Shown here in pieces: positions 10,801 through 25,800 of a stretch of DNA of 64,000 nucleotides. Under the pieces are notes generated by a model. That model had not been told where the DNA came from and made no database searches. It saw only the letters and a list, made by a program, of their open reading frames with translations. A program made the translations under genes and the position numbers. Where the stretch lies: contig CM069446.1 of the NCBI GenBank assembly GCA_035610835.1, forward strand, positions 71,595,062 to 71,659,061, read 5' to 3'. Each line of letters starts with the position of its first letter. The first letter of the stretch is position 1. Source of the DNA: Ophiura sarsii. Taxonomy: Eukaryota; Echinodermata; Ophiuroidea; Amphilepidida; Ophiuridae.

Positions 10801-13800
10801 ACATTATGAGTAAAAAATAAACATGAAAATCGTTCTCCCTCCTAACAAGGCCAGAGCTACTCGTACGAGAATCTAATAATTAATTGAAAGTGGCCTAATC
10901 AAAACACGGATAGAATTCTATTTCATTCGGAGTGGCAAACTTTAATAGTAGTTTTCTCCCATCTCCTATAAAACTGCCACGCAGTAAACCCCATTATGAC
11001 ATACCTGGACAACCTAGAAGTTCAAATCTGAGGGATATATAGTTATTCCACTCCCACGGATGTATCCTTATGTATCTGGCCAACACTGGTGTATCGAATA
11101 GGCTTCTTACGGGTGTCGTCGTTTCCGTGTTGCCCTCGAATATCTATCGAATAGAATAACAACAGATATTAAAGAAAAGGTTTTGTTTTGATTAAATTCC
11201 ATGTTTATTTGGGAACTTATAGCTCTGGCAATATAATTATAGTATTGATCTTTAAATCAGGCCAAATATAATGTAGGCCTAGCCATTACATCATGTAACC
11301 TATTTTTACACACAGTTGTGGCATCGTGAAAATACAGAAAAATAGGAAAGAGTGAAAAAAATAATGGTAAATGGAATTATCTTGGGCATGCGCTATGCCG
11401 TTTAAAGTTAGAGGGATATTACCAAAAAGGTTCATAAGGATCGTTGATTATAATCTGATATGGAATGTTCATTTTACTGATCCAATGTAAAAGGTACTCA
11501 CGTGTACGTTTCGGATACGACTGTATCCTTTGTCAACACTTTTGATTGTGATGATCTTGACGACTCATGACGCTTTTTGCAGTCTTGGAGTTGCCAGTTG
11601 ATTTATCATCTGGGGATTTTTTACCAGATGATAACAGATCATCAAAAACGTGAGTGAGGAAGTACTGCCCCTCGTCGCGGTTCATCGTGGAGGTCCCTCG
11701 CTTCCTTATCTCGATTGCCTCTCTAATCCATCTTTTGTATCGGTCTTGCTCCGTACCTAAGACCCTAGCCTCATCCCATCCGATGACATGATTTGAGTCT
11801 ACAACATGGTCTGTGATTGCGGATTTGTTAACATTTGTGAGAGATGCCTTTCTCCCTGCACGCGTGGTCGTAGTGTTGTTTGCCTTATCTGCCTCTTTTC
11901 TGTGTTCTTTGAGTCTTGTACCAAATTGTCTCCCGGTTTCGCCGATGTAGCTTTTTTCGCAATTTTTGCAAGGAATGTCATATATCGCGTCCGAAATAGT
12001 ATGAGGCTCGCGTTTATCCTTGGGATGTACCAACTGGTTGCGAACAGTGCAGTGGGGTTTCATGGCCGTGGAGATTCGGTAGGTTTTCATGGTTCTTGAA
12101 ACACGCTCAGAAACACCTTTGACGTATGGTAACACAACAAAACCACGACTCCTGTTGTCATCACCTTTCTTGGTGTTGGTCTTCTTCTGTTTTGGAGTGG
12201 CCATCTGTTTTTTGACTTTGTCAAATGTCCAGGTTGGATAACCGCAGAGTTGTAGTGCATCTTGTACTATTCTTCCTCCTCTTTCTTGTCAGCTTCTTCT
12301 GTGATCACTCGATCCTTCCTGTCATACAATGTTCTGATAACTCCAAGTTTCTGGTGGAGAGGATGGTGTGAATGGTAGTTTAGGTATTGGTCCGTGTGAG
12401 TTGGTTTCCTGTAGACCAGTAGATTGACTGTACCATCTTCCTTTCTGACGATTAATGTGTCCAGAAAAGGTATCTTTCCTTCCGCCTCTTGCTCGTATGT
12501 AAATTTAATGGACTTGGATTCGTCGACTTGGTTGATGTGGTCTGTGAGTTTGTCGATACAGTCTTTTTTACCACTTCCAGTATGTCGTCGACATACCTAA
12601 GCCATAACTTGGGCTTGCACTCTATGGGGGCTGTAGCGATGGCCTGTTGCTCTAAATGTTCCATGAAAATGTTAGCAGCAATAGGTGAAACAGGACTGCC
12701 CATCGCTGTGCCGAACAGTTGACGGTAGATTTTGGATCGGAATGTAAAGTAGGTGGTAGTAAGAATAAAATGCAGCAGCTCTACCACATCCTCGCTGGTT
12801 AACTTAAATCCCTCCTGTTTGTTGTAGTGTTTGAGTACATCTTCCTTCACCAGTCTGTCTTTTACTATTTTCAAGACTTGGTCGATTGGTGTGTTTGTAA
12901 ACAAGCTGACGACATCGTGGGAATTCAGTATGCCCCCTCCTCAATAACTAGATCTGCTAGCTCAGTCGCCAGGTCCTGCGAGTTCTTCACATGATGAACC
13001 GTTTTCCCTACCAATTCGCCTAGAATGTCCGCTAACCACCTTGAATTGCTGTAGCCTATGGTACTAGTGTAGTCCACGATAGGGCGTAGTGGCGTGTTTG
13101 GCTTATGGATTTTGGGGGTACAATATAATCGAGGAACATTCTCAGCAGTAGGGTAGAGTTGTTTGTACTTACATTCCGTTATCTTTTCTTCTTTCTTTAG
13201 TCTTGTTAAAATGCCGATAAGTTTGCGTTTGTACTTTGCTGTTGGGTCTTTTGGTAACTCCTCGTACGTCTTTTTGTCGGCTAACATAGAAGAAACTTTC
13301 TCCTCGTAAGTACTCACATCTAGTACACATTTTGCTTTACCTTTGTCAGCTGGAAAAATTATGATTTGCTTCTCCTTTTTCAGGCTATTTAGCGCTTTTC
13401 TTTCACCTTTCGTGACATTCTGTTCTGGCGGTTTGGACGATTTCAGAATACTCGCCACTTTTGCACGTAGTTGAACGCCATCGGCTGTAGGAAGTTTGCG
13501 GCAAGCCACTTCTGTCGCAATTACAAGTTCTTCCGCGCACACATCGGCTGGTGAGATAGCATAATTCAGTCCTTTTGCTAACACGCTCGTTTGATCTTTA
13601 CTCAACTTAAACTGCGAGAGATTCACAACCCATTTTTTAAGTTGCGTACCAGAGAGATCGAAGTTTGAATGTCCGGACTCCTTTTTTTCTACGGTCTTCG
13701 CTGTCAAATTCTGCAACTTCCGTGTGTGAGTCGCCTTCGTGTTATTGTACGTAGTCTCTTTTACGGTCGTAAGATGGCGTTTGATTTGTTGTTGAAGTGG

Positions 13801-16800
13801 CGATTCCGCGGGAATAATTTTATCAAAATCTCTCTCTCGGGATTCTTTCTGCTTCTTCAGCGATCCGACTTTGTTGCTTACAACGCGAATCCTTTCTCTG
13901 ATGAGGCATTTTCCCGCGTGTTGTATGATATCCTTCGCTTTTTTAGTGTTGATCGGGCATCGTAGCTTGAGGCTGGACGGAGTGAGGTTTAGGTCACGGC
14001 AACGGAGACTAAAGACGAGATGGTTCCGATGTCTTTGTAATTTTTTCTCAACGTTTTCGATATCACGTAGATGTTTCACTGTACTTTGTCCATAAGATTC
14101 ACGAATATTACCAAAAAGGTTCATAAGGATCGTTGATTATAATCTGATATGGAATGTACATTTTACTGATCCAATGTAAAAGGTACTCACGTGTACGTTT
14201 CGGATACGACTGTATCCTTTGTCAACACTTTTGATTGTGATGATCTTGACGACTCATGACGCTTTTTGCAGTCTTGGAGTTGCCAGTTGATTTATCATCT
14301 GGGGATTTTTTACCAGATGATAACAGATCATCAAAAACGTGATTGAGCATCTCCAAGACTGCAAAAAGCGTCATGAGTCGTCAAGATCATCACAATCAAA
14401 AGTGTTGACAAAGGACACAGTCGTATCCGAAACGTACACGTGAGTACCTTTTACATTGGATCAGTAAAATGAACATTCCATATCAGTTAGAGGGATAGTT
14501 ATCTATTTTTCGTTTGTATATGGAAAATACAGCATTTCCATGGTATATTGGTATTACACAGATGATTTAACTTACTTCCCATTCCAGAAAAATGTTTACA
14601 AAGCATGTCTCTTTCTTGACCGCTCCTATTCCATTCAATGGCATTTTTATTCTGATTTGTTGTTGTTATTGAAATATTGACATTTTTTGAACATTTCAAA
14701 AATCTCGAACATGTTCACGATATTGATTTTAAAATTTCGACTAACCCGACGTTCCGTTTGCCCGAACACATTTTGTTTGTCCTTCACTTAACATGCTTAA
14801 AGTGTTCAATGACCCACCTCATCAGCATTTGTTGCACTATCCTTTACGAAATTCCATGTGGAACCATCTGTACTATATGACGCCTTATATTTGGTAACCC
14901 ATTGTTGAGCAACGCGGGGAAGTATAACGTCATCGCCACCAAAATACTTATCACCTGTTAACTCTCGCCCTTGAATAACTATCCCTGAAACTCTATGTTC
15001 AGCGAGTAGATCCACCTGAGTAAAAATAAATAATTATGTCAATCAGTTGTCAACGTTCGATGAGTCTATTGTACACGACGCGAGTTTATTTCCCCTTGGA
15101 AAGAGGATGTCGATTTCGTGCAATTAAATATGCCAAAATGTCAGCCTTATACAATGACGACAATAAGGCATTGAAATGATATTCAACGCCATTTGACTAT
15201 ATAGGTGATTTTCAATAAGGGGAGCAATAAAATAGTAATCAAATATTTTTATATGCTAAAGTCATGTTTGCAGTGACGTTTTTGCTTGAAAATGCTATTT
15301 TCTGAAGAAGATATTTTTTTCATTACTGCACAAATTATGGTGTATTTCCCGTGGCCTGGAATTCTATCTCATTAAAAGCTTTAAAACCCTTTGAACACAT
15401 ACTGGCCGGATTTCAGGCTAATACTTATGAGTATCGTATATACACTGGCGACCGGATTTCCGGCCGCTAACGTGTGCGCACTGTTTACAAGCTTTGGGGA
15501 ATTCCCCATCGAATGTACACATGCCCTTTGACCCGGAGAGTGGTCTACTGGCTACGAGCGGCACATAGCTTTGTCTTGCAATGCGTTGAAGACGATCTGT
15601 GCTGATAAATGTGGTGTTATTTCATCAATTTTGGTCGGATTTTCGGATTTTTCAATGGCGCCGCCGGCAGCAGATGTTTTAGCAAGAGTCATGGACTCTG
15701 ATACGGAGGATATATATGATTCTGACTATAGTAATAAGGATGAACAAGACACGGTAAGCATGCATATTGCAACTAAAAAAGTGCTAGTAAATGTTATGGG
15801 AACGATATAGACAGTAACATTATGCCCTATTGAGGGGTATTTCGGCAGGGGTGTCAGGGTGGGGCTACCGTTTACTCAGGGGTGTCAGTGTTCAAATGGT
15901 TTTAAATTAATAACCTTTTACGATCATCGATTTATTCACTTTGATACCAAGTTCAACTTGCGACGACGCCGTTCTCATATTAATAAATGTTTTAGAAACT
16001 GGGTTCGATTTGGCTTAAATGGTTTCGAATAACCCATAGTTCACCACTAGTTCATTATGTAGTGAACACGATGGCACTTCAATGAGTGACGCATGGCCGA
16101 GCGGTTGAAGCTATGCACTAGAATCGATTTCTCCCCGCACGGTTTGAGTCCTGCTGAATACCTTTTGTTTAAAAGCGGTTTTGTGTCTGTGTGTTGGAAA
16201 ATGGTGGATATTTTAACTGCGCCCATGATGGGTTATTCGCAGAAGGATGTGCCGCTGAGACGCAATGGTTCTGAAGAGTAATAATCGTCTCAGATGCCCC
16301 GCTCAGATGTGCCATGCATGCATCGATTGAATTCGGAGGATCTCACCTTGATCCATTGGTCCTGATCTTGAGAGCTCGTCCCTGCGATCCATGCACCAGC
16401 GGTTTGTCTATGTTGCGGTATGTAGTTCAGTCTAGCATTGGTAGCAGAAGTGTAGATATTCCACTCTGTAGAGCTGCTCAGTTGACTATCCTCAATTGTA
16501 CCGTCCTCCATGCCCAACGGAGCACCTCTACATACTGGCGGAACTAAATGCAATAAAAAACTGATATTAAAGATATGAACTAATGATTTCATACAAATTC
16601 TCCTGGAAATTCTACTTAAATGGATTTGGGGCGGTCTTCGAGAAAGAGTCCTGTTTTGTAAACACTTTCTGGAATGGGGAAGCTTGGGGAGTAAGTAAAT
16701 TTGGTATGGTTTGTTAACGAAGCTGCATTTTCTTAGACAATAGTGTCATTTCGTCACTATTTTTGCTCAATGAGTCAAAGAAGGGGTCATTAGAACTAAA

Positions 16801-19800
16801 ACAGACTGACAGGACATTATGAGTAAAAAATAAACATGAAAATCGTTCTCCCTCCTAAAACAAGGCCAGAGCTACTCGTACGAGAATCTAATAATTAATT
16901 GAAAGTGGCCTAATCAAAACACGGATTGATTTTTTTTTGCATTCGGAGTGGCAAACTTTAATAGTAGTTTTCTCCCATCTCCTATAAAACTGCCACGCAG
17001 TAAACCCCATTATGACATACCTGGACAACCTAGAAGTTCAAATCTGAGGGATATATAGTTATTCCACTCCCACGGATGTATCCTTATGTATCTGGCTAAC
17101 ACTGGTGTATCGAATAGGCTTCTTACGGGTGTCGTCGTGTCCGTGTTGCCCCCGAATATCTATCGAATAGAATAACAACAGATATTAAAGAAAAGGTTTT
17201 GTTTTGATTAAATTCCATGTTTATTTGGGAACTTATAGCTCTGGCAATATAATTATAGTATTGATCTTTAAATCAGGCCAAATATAATGTAGGCCTAGCC
17301 ATTACATCATGTAACCTATTTGTACACACAGTTGTGGCATCGTGAAAATACAGAAAAATAGGAAAGAGTGAAAAAAATAATGGTAAATGGAATTATCTTG
17401 GGCATGCGCTATGCCGTTTAAAGTTAGAGGGATAGTTATCTATTTTTCGTTTGTATATGGAAAATACAGCATTTCCATGGTATATTGGTATTACACAGAT
17501 GATTTAACTTACTTCCCATTCCAGAAAAATCTTTACAAAGCATGTCTCTTTCTTGACCGCTCCTATTCCATTCAATGGCATTTTTATTCTGATTTGTTGT
17601 TGTTATTGAAATATTGACATTTTTTGAACATTTCAAAAATCTCGAACATGTTCACGATATTGATTTTAAAATTTCGTCTAACCCGACGTTCCGTTTGCCC
17701 GAACACATTTTGTTTGTCCTTCGCTTAACATGCTTAAAGTGTTCAATGACCCACCTCATCAGCATTTGTTGCACTATCCTTTACGAAATTCCATGTGGAA
17801 CCATCTGTACTATATGACGCCTTATATTTGGTAACCCATTGTTGAGCAACGCGGGGAAGTATAACGTCATCGCCACCAAAATACTTATCACCTGTTAACT
17901 CGCGCCCTTGAATAACTATCCCTGAAACTCTATGTTCAGCGAGTAGATCCACCTGAGTAAAAATAAATAATTATGTCAATCAGTTGTCAACGTTCGATGA
18001 GTCTATTGTACACGACGCGAGTTTATTTCCCCTTGGAAAGAGGATGTCGATTTCGTGCAATTAAATATATGCCAAAATGTCAGGCTTATACAATGACAAC
18101 AATAAGGCATTGAAATGATATTCAACGCCATTTGACTATATAGGTGATTTTCAATAAGGGGAGCAATAAAATAGTAATCAATTATTTTTATATGCTAAAG
18201 TCATGTTTGCAGTGACGTTTTTGCTTGAAAATGATATTTTCTGAAGAAGATATTTTTTTCATTACTGCACAAATTATGGTGTATTTCCCGTGGCCTGGAA
18301 TTCTATCTCATTAAAAGCTTTAAACCCTTTGAACACATACTGGCCGGATTTCAGGCTAATACTTATGAGTATTGTATATACACTGGCGGCCGGATTTCCG
18401 GCCGCTAACGTGTGCGCACTGTTTACAAGCTTTGGGGAATTCCCCATCGAATGTACACATGCCCTTTGACCCGGAGAGTGGTCTACTGGCTACAAGCTGC
18501 ACATAGCTTTGTCTTGCAATGCGTTGAAGACGATCTGTGCTGATAAATGGGGTGTTATTTCATCAATTTTGGTCGGATTTTCGGATTTTTCAATGGCGCC
18601 GCCGGCAGCAGATGTTTTAGCAAGGGTCATGGACTCTGATACGGAGGATATATATGATTCTGACTATAGTAATAAGGATGAACAAGACACGGTAAGCATG
18701 CATATTGCAACTAAAAAAGTGCTAGTAAATGTTATGGGAACGATATAGACAGTAACATTATGCCCTATTGAGGGGTATTTCGGCAGGGGTGTCAGGGTGG
18801 GGCTACCGTTTACTCAGGGGTGTCAGTGTTCAAATGGTTTTAAATTAATAACCTTTTACGATCATCGATTTATTCACTTTGATACCAAGTTCAACTTGCG
18901 ACGACGCCGTTCTCATATTAATAAATGTTTTAGAAACTGGGTTCGATTTGGCTTAAATGGTTTCGAATAACCCATAGTTCACCACTAGTTCATTATGTAG
19001 TGAACACGATGGCACTTCAATGAGTGACGCATGGCCGAGCGGTTGAAGCTATGCACTAGAATCGATTTCTCCCCGCATGGTTTGAGTCCTGCTGAATACC
19101 TTTTGTTTAAAAGCGGTTTTGTGTCTGTGTATTGGAAAATGGTGGATATTTTAACTGCGCCCATGATGGGTTATTCGCAGAAGGATGTGCCGCTGAGACG
19201 CAATGGCTATGAAGAGTAATAATCGTCTCAGATGCCCCGCCCAGATGTGCCATGCATGCATCGATTGAATTCGGAGGATCTCACCTTGATCCATTGGTCC
19301 TGATCTTGAGAGCTCGTCCCTGCGATCCATGCACCAGCGGTTTGTCTATGTTGTGGTATGTAGTTCAGTCTAGCATTGGTAGCAGAAGTGTAGATATTCC
19401 ACTCTGTAGAGCTGCTCAGTTGACTATCCTCAATTGTACCGTCCTCCATTCCCAACGGAGCACCTCTACATACTGGCGGAACTAAATGCAACAAAAAACT
19501 GATATTAAAGATATGAACTAATGATTTCATACAAATTCTCCTGGAAATTCTACTTAAATGGATTTAGGGCGGTCTTCGAGAAAGAGTCCTGTTTTGTAAA
19601 CACTTTCTGGAATGGGGAAGCTTGGGGAGTAAGTAAATTTGGTATGGTTTGTTCACGAAGCTGCATTTTCTTAGACAATAGTGTCATTTCGTCACTATTT
19701 TTGCTCAATGAGTCAAAGAAGGGGTCATTAGAACTAAAACAGACTGACAGGACATTATGAGTAAAAAATAAACATGAACATCGTTCTCCCTCCTAACAAG

Positions 19801-22800
19801 GCCAGAGCTACTCGTACGAGAATCTAATAATTAATTGAAAGTGGACTAATCAAAACACGGATTGAATTTTTTTTTGCATTCGGAGTGGCAAACTTTAATA
19901 GTAGTTTTCTCCCATCTCCTATAAAACTGCCACGCAGTAAACCCCATTATGACATACCTGGACAACCTAGAAGTTCAAATCTGAGGGATATATAGTTATT
20001 CCACTCCCACGGATGTATCCTTATGTATCTGGCCAACACTGGTGTTTCGAATAGGCTTCTTACGGGTGTCGTCGTGTCCGTGTTGCCCCCGAATATCTAT
20101 CGAATAGAATAACAACAGATATTAAAGAAAAGGTTTTGTTTTGATTAAATTCCATGTTTATTTGGGAACTTATAGCTCTGGCAATATAATTATAGTATTG
20201 ATCTTTAAATCAGGCCAAATATAATGTAGGCCTAGCCATTACATCATGTAACCTATTTATACACAGTTGTGGCATCGTGAAAATACAGAAAAATAGGAAA
20301 GAGTGAAAAAAATAATGGTAAATGGAATTATCTTGGGCATGCGCTATGCCGTTTAAAGTTAGAGGGATAGTTATCTATTTTTCGTTTGTATATGGAAAAT
20401 ACAGCATTTCCATGGTATATTGGTATTACACAGATGATTTAACTTACTTCCCATTCCAGAAAAATGTTTACAAAGCATGTCTCTTTCTTGACCGCTCCTA
20501 TTCCATTCAATGGCATTTTTGTTCTGATTTGTTGTTGTTATTGAAATATTGACATTTTTTGAACATTTCAAAAATCTCGAACATGTTCACGATATTGATT
20601 TTGAAATTTCGTCTAACCCGACGTTCTGTTTGCCCGAACACATTTTGTTTGTCCTTCGCTTAACATGCTTAAAGTGTTCAATGACCCACCTCATCAGCAT
20701 TTGTTGCACTATCCTTTACGAAATTCCATGTGGAACCATCTGTACTATATGACGCCTTATATTTGGTAACCCATTGTTGAGCAACGCGGGGAAGTATAAC
20801 GTCATCGCCACCAAAATACTTATCACCTGTTAACTCGCGCCCTTGAATAACTATCCCTGAAACTCTATGTTCAGCGAGTAGATCCGCCTGAATAAAAATA
20901 AATAATTATGTCAATCAGTTGTCAACGTTCGATGAGTCTATTGTACACGACGCGAGTTTATTTCCCCTTGGAAAGAGGATGTCGATTTCGTGCAATTAAA
21001 TATGCCAAAATGTCAGGCTTATACGATTACAACAATAAGGCATTGAAATGATATTCAACGCCATTTGACTATATAGGTGATTTTCAATAAGGTGAGCAAT
21101 AAAATAGTAATCAATTATTTTTATATGCTAAAGTCATTTGCTTGAAAATGCTATTTTCTGAAGAAGATATTTTTTTCATTACTGCACAAATTATGGTGTA
21201 TTTCCCGTGGCCTGGAATTCTATCTCATTAAAAGCTTTAAAACCCTTTGAACACATACTGGCCGGATTTCAGGCTAATACTTATGAGTATCGTATATACA
21301 CTGGCGGCCGGATTTCCGGCCGCTAACGTGTGCGCACTGTTTACAAGCTTTGGGGAATTCCCCATCGAATGTACACATGCCCTTTGACCCGGAGAGTGGT
21401 CTACTGGCTACGAGCTGCACATAGCTTTGTCTTGCAATGCGTTGAAGACGATCTGTGCTGATAAATGGGGTGTTATTTCATCAATTTTGGTCGGATTTTC
21501 GGATTTTTCAATGGCGCCGCCGGCAGCAGATGTTTTAGCAAGGGTCATGGACTCTGATACGGAGGATATATATGATTCTGACTATAGTAATAAGGATGAA
21601 CAAGACACGGTAAGCATGCATATTGCAACTAAAAAAGTGCTAGTAAATGTTATGGGAACGATATAGACAGTAACATTATGCCCTATTGAGGGGTATTTCG
21701 GCAGGGGTGTCAGGGTGGGGCTACCGTTTACTCAGGGGTGTCAGTGTTCAAATGGTTTTAAATTAATAACGTTTTACGATCATCGATTTATTCACTTTGA
21801 TACCAAGTTCAACTTGCGACGACGCCGTTCTCATATTAATAAATGTTTTAGAAACTGGGTTCGATTTGGCTTAAATGGTTTCGAATAACCCATAGTTCAC
21901 CACTAGTTCATTATGTAGTGAACACGATGGCACTTCAATGAGTGACGCATGGCCGAGCGGTTGAAGCTATGCACTAGAATCGATTTCTCCCCGCACGGTT
22001 TGAGTCCTGCTGAATACCTTTTGTTTAAAAGCGGTTTTGTGTCTGTGTGTTGGAAAATGGTGGATATTTTAACTGCGCCCATGATGGGTTATTCGCAGAA
22101 GGATGTGCCGCTGAGACGCAATGGCTCTGAAGAGTAATAATCGTCTCAGATGCCCCGCTCAGATGTGCCATGCATGCATCGATTGAATTCGGAGGATCTC
22201 ACCTTGATCCATTGGTCCTGATCTTGAGAGCTCGTCCCTGCGATCCATGCACCAGCGGTTTGTCTATGTTGCGGTATGTAGTTCAGTCTAGCATTGGTAG
22301 CAGAAGTGTAGATATTCCACTCTGTAGAGCTGCTCAGTTGACTATCCTCAATTGTACCGTCCTCCATGCCCAACGGAGCACCTCTACATACTGGCGGAAC
22401 TAAATGCAATAAAAAACTGATATTAAAGATATGAACTAATGATTTCATACAAATTCTCCTGGAAATTCTACTTAAATGGATTTGGGGCGGTCTTCGAGAA
22501 AGAGTCCTGTTTTGTAAACACTTTCTGGAATGGGGAAGCTTGGGGAGAAAGTAAATTTGGTATGGTTTGTTCACGAAGCTGCATTTTCTTAGACAATAGT
22601 GTCATTTCGTCACTATTTTTGCTCAATGAGTCAAAGAAGGGGTCATTAGAACTAAAACAGACTGACAGGACATTATGAGTAAAAAATAAACATGAAAATC
22701 GTTCTCCCTCCTAACAAGGCCAGAGCTACTCGTACGAGAATCTAATAATTAATTGAAAGTGGCCTAATCAAAACACGGATTGAATTTTTTTTGCATTCGG

Positions 22801-25800
22801 AGTGGCAAACTTTAATAGTAGTTTTCTCCCATCTCCTATAAAACTGCCACGCAGTAAACCCCATTATGACATACCTGGACAACCTAGAAGTTCAAATCTG
22901 AGGGATATATAGTTATTCCACTCCCACGGATGTATCCTTATGTATCTGGCCAACACTGGTGTATCGAATAGGCTTCTTACGGGTGTCGTCGTGTCCGTGT
23001 TGCCCCCGAATATCTATCGAATAGAATAACAACAGATATTAAAGAAAAGGTTTTGTTTTGATTAAATTCCATGTTTATTTGGGAACTTATAGCTCTGGCA
23101 ATATAATTATAGTATTGATCTTTAAATCAGGCCAAATATAATGTAGGCCTAGCCATTACATCATGTAACCTATTTTTACACACAGTTGTGGCATCGTGAA
23201 AATACAGAAAAATAGGAAAGAGTGAAAAAAATAATGGTAAATGGAATTATCTTGGGCATGCGCTATGCCGTTTAAAGTTAGAGGGATAGTTATCTATTTT
23301 TCGTTTGTATATGGAAAATACAGCATTTCCATGGTATATTGGTATTACACAGATGATTTAACTTACTTCCCATTCCAGAAAAATGTTTACAAAGCATGTC
23401 TCTTTCTTGACCGCTCCTATTCCATTCAATGGCATTTTTTATTCTGATTTGTTGTTGTTATTGAAATATTGACATTTTTTGAACATTTCAAAAATCTCGA
23501 ACATGTTCACGATATTGATTTTAAAATTTCGTCTAACCCGACGTTCCGTTTGCCCGAACACATTTTGTTTGTCCTTCGCTTAACATGCTTAAAGTGTTCC
23601 ATGACCCACCTCATCAGCATTTGTTGCACTATCCTTTACGAAATTCCATGTGGAACCATCTGTACTATATGACGCCTTATATTTGGTAACCCATTGTTGA
23701 GCAACGCGGGGAAGTATAACGTCATCGCCACCAAAATACTTATCACCTGTTAACTCGCGCCCTTGAATAACTATCCCTGAAACTCTATGTTCAGCGAGTA
23801 GATCCGCCTGAATAAAAATAAATAATTATGTCAATCAGTTGTCAACGTTCGATGAGTCTATTGTACACGATGCGAGTTTATTTCCCCTTGGAAAGAGGAT
23901 GTCGATTTCCTGCAATTAAATATGCCAAAATGTCAGGCTTATACAATGACAACAATAAGGCATTGAAATGATATTCAACGCCATTTGACTATATAGGTGA
24001 TTTTCAATAAGGGGAGCAATACAATAGTAATCAATTATTTTTATATGCTAAAGTCATGTTTGCAGTGACGTTTTTGCTTGAAAATGCTATTTTCTGAAGA
24101 AGATATTTTTTTCATTACTGAACAAATTATGGTGTATTTCCCGTGGCCTGGAATTCTATCTCATTAAAAGCTTTAAAACCCTTTGAACACATACTGGCCG
24201 GATTTCAGGCTAATACTTATGAGTACCGTATATACACTGGCGGCCGGATTTCCGGCCGCTAACGTGTGCGCACTGTTTACAAGCTTTGGGGAATTTCCCA
24301 TCGAATGTACACATGCCCTTTGACCCGGAGAGTGGTCTACTGGCTACGAGCTGCACATAGCTTTGTCTTGCAATGCGTTGAAGACGATCTGTGCTGATAA
24401 ATGGGGTGTTATTTCATCAATTTTGGTCGGATTTTCGGGTTTTTCAATGGCGCCGCCGGCAGCAGATGTTTTGGCAAGGGTCATGGACTCTGATACAGAG
24501 GATATATATGATTCTGACTATAGTAATAAGGATGAACAAGACACGGTAAGCATGCATATTGCAACTAAAAAGTGCTAGTAAATGTTATGGGAACGATATA
24601 GACAGTAACATTATGCCCTATTGAGGGGTATTTCGGCAGGGGTGTCAGGGTGGGGCTACCGTTTACTCAGGGGTGTCAGTGTTCAAATGGTTTTAAATTA
24701 ATAACCTTTTACGATCATCGATTTATTCACTTTGATACCAAGTTCAACTTGCGACGACGCCGTTCTCATATTAATAAATGTTTTAGAAACTGGGTTCGAT
24801 TTGGCTTAAATGGTTTCGAATAACCCATAGTTCACCACTAGTTCATTATGTAGTGAACACGATGGCACTTCAATGAGTGACGCATGGTCGAGCGGTTGAA
24901 GCTATGCACTAGAATCGATTTCTCCCCGCACGGTTTGAGTCCTGCTGAATACCTTTTATTTAAAAGCGGTTTTGTGTCTGTGTGTTGGAAAATGGTGGAT
25001 ATTTTAACTGCGCCCATGATGGGTTATTCGCAGAAGGATGTGCCGCTGAGACGCAATGGCTCTGAAGAGTAATAATCGTCTCAGATGCCCCGCTCAGATG
25101 TGCCATGCATGCATCGATTGAATTCGGAGGATCTCACCTTGATCCATTGGTCCTGATCTTGAGAGCTCGTCCCTGCGATCCATGCACCAGCGGTTTGTCT
25201 ATGTTGCGGTATGTAGTTCAGTCTAGCATTGGTAGCAGAAGTGTAGATATTCCACTCTGTAGAGCTGCTCAGTTGACTATCCTCAATTGTACCGTTCTCC
25301 ATGCCCAACGGAGCACCTCTACATACTGGCGGAACTAAATGCAATAAAAAACTGATATTAAAGATATGAACTAATGATTTCATACAAATTCTCCTGGAAA
25401 TTCTACTTAAATGGATTTGGGGCGGTCTTCGAGAAAGAGTCCTGTTTTGTAAACACTTTCTGGAATGGGGAAGCTTGGGGAGTAAGTAAATTTGGTATGG
25501 TTTGATCACGAAGCTGCATTTTCTTAGACAATAGTGTCATTTCGTCACTATTTTTGCTCATTGAGTCAAAGAAGGGGTCATTAGAACTAAAACAGACTGA
25601 CAGGACATTATGAGTAAAAAATAAACATGAAAATCGTTCTCCCTCCTAACAAGGCCAGAGCTACTCGTACGAGAATCTAATAATTAATTGAAAGTGGCCT
25701 AATCAAAACACGGATTGAATTTTTTTTGCATTCGGAGTGGCAAACTTTAATAGTAGTTTTCTCCCATCTCCTATAAAACTGCCACGCAGTAAACCCCATT

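Larger units (their letters stand above)
11419..14485 (-). mobile_element. Penelope-like retroelement (PLE), degraded, in B-C intron of domain 9
   Basis: A 3,067-bp insertion interrupts an intron that is uninterrupted in the other nine units. The 12-bp GTTAGAGGGATA occurs at 11407-11418 and again at 14486-14497, a target duplication of a size usual for this class. The ends share a direct repeat of about 237 bp (about 11417-11655 and 14105-14343), and a partial inverted copy follows at 14349-14485; such pseudo-LTRs and inverted tails are typical of Penelope elements. The minus strand encodes a reverse transcriptase followed by a GIY-YIG endonuclease, broken by at least three frameshifts. It is intact in layout but dead in coding capacity. 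Confidence 0.9.
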
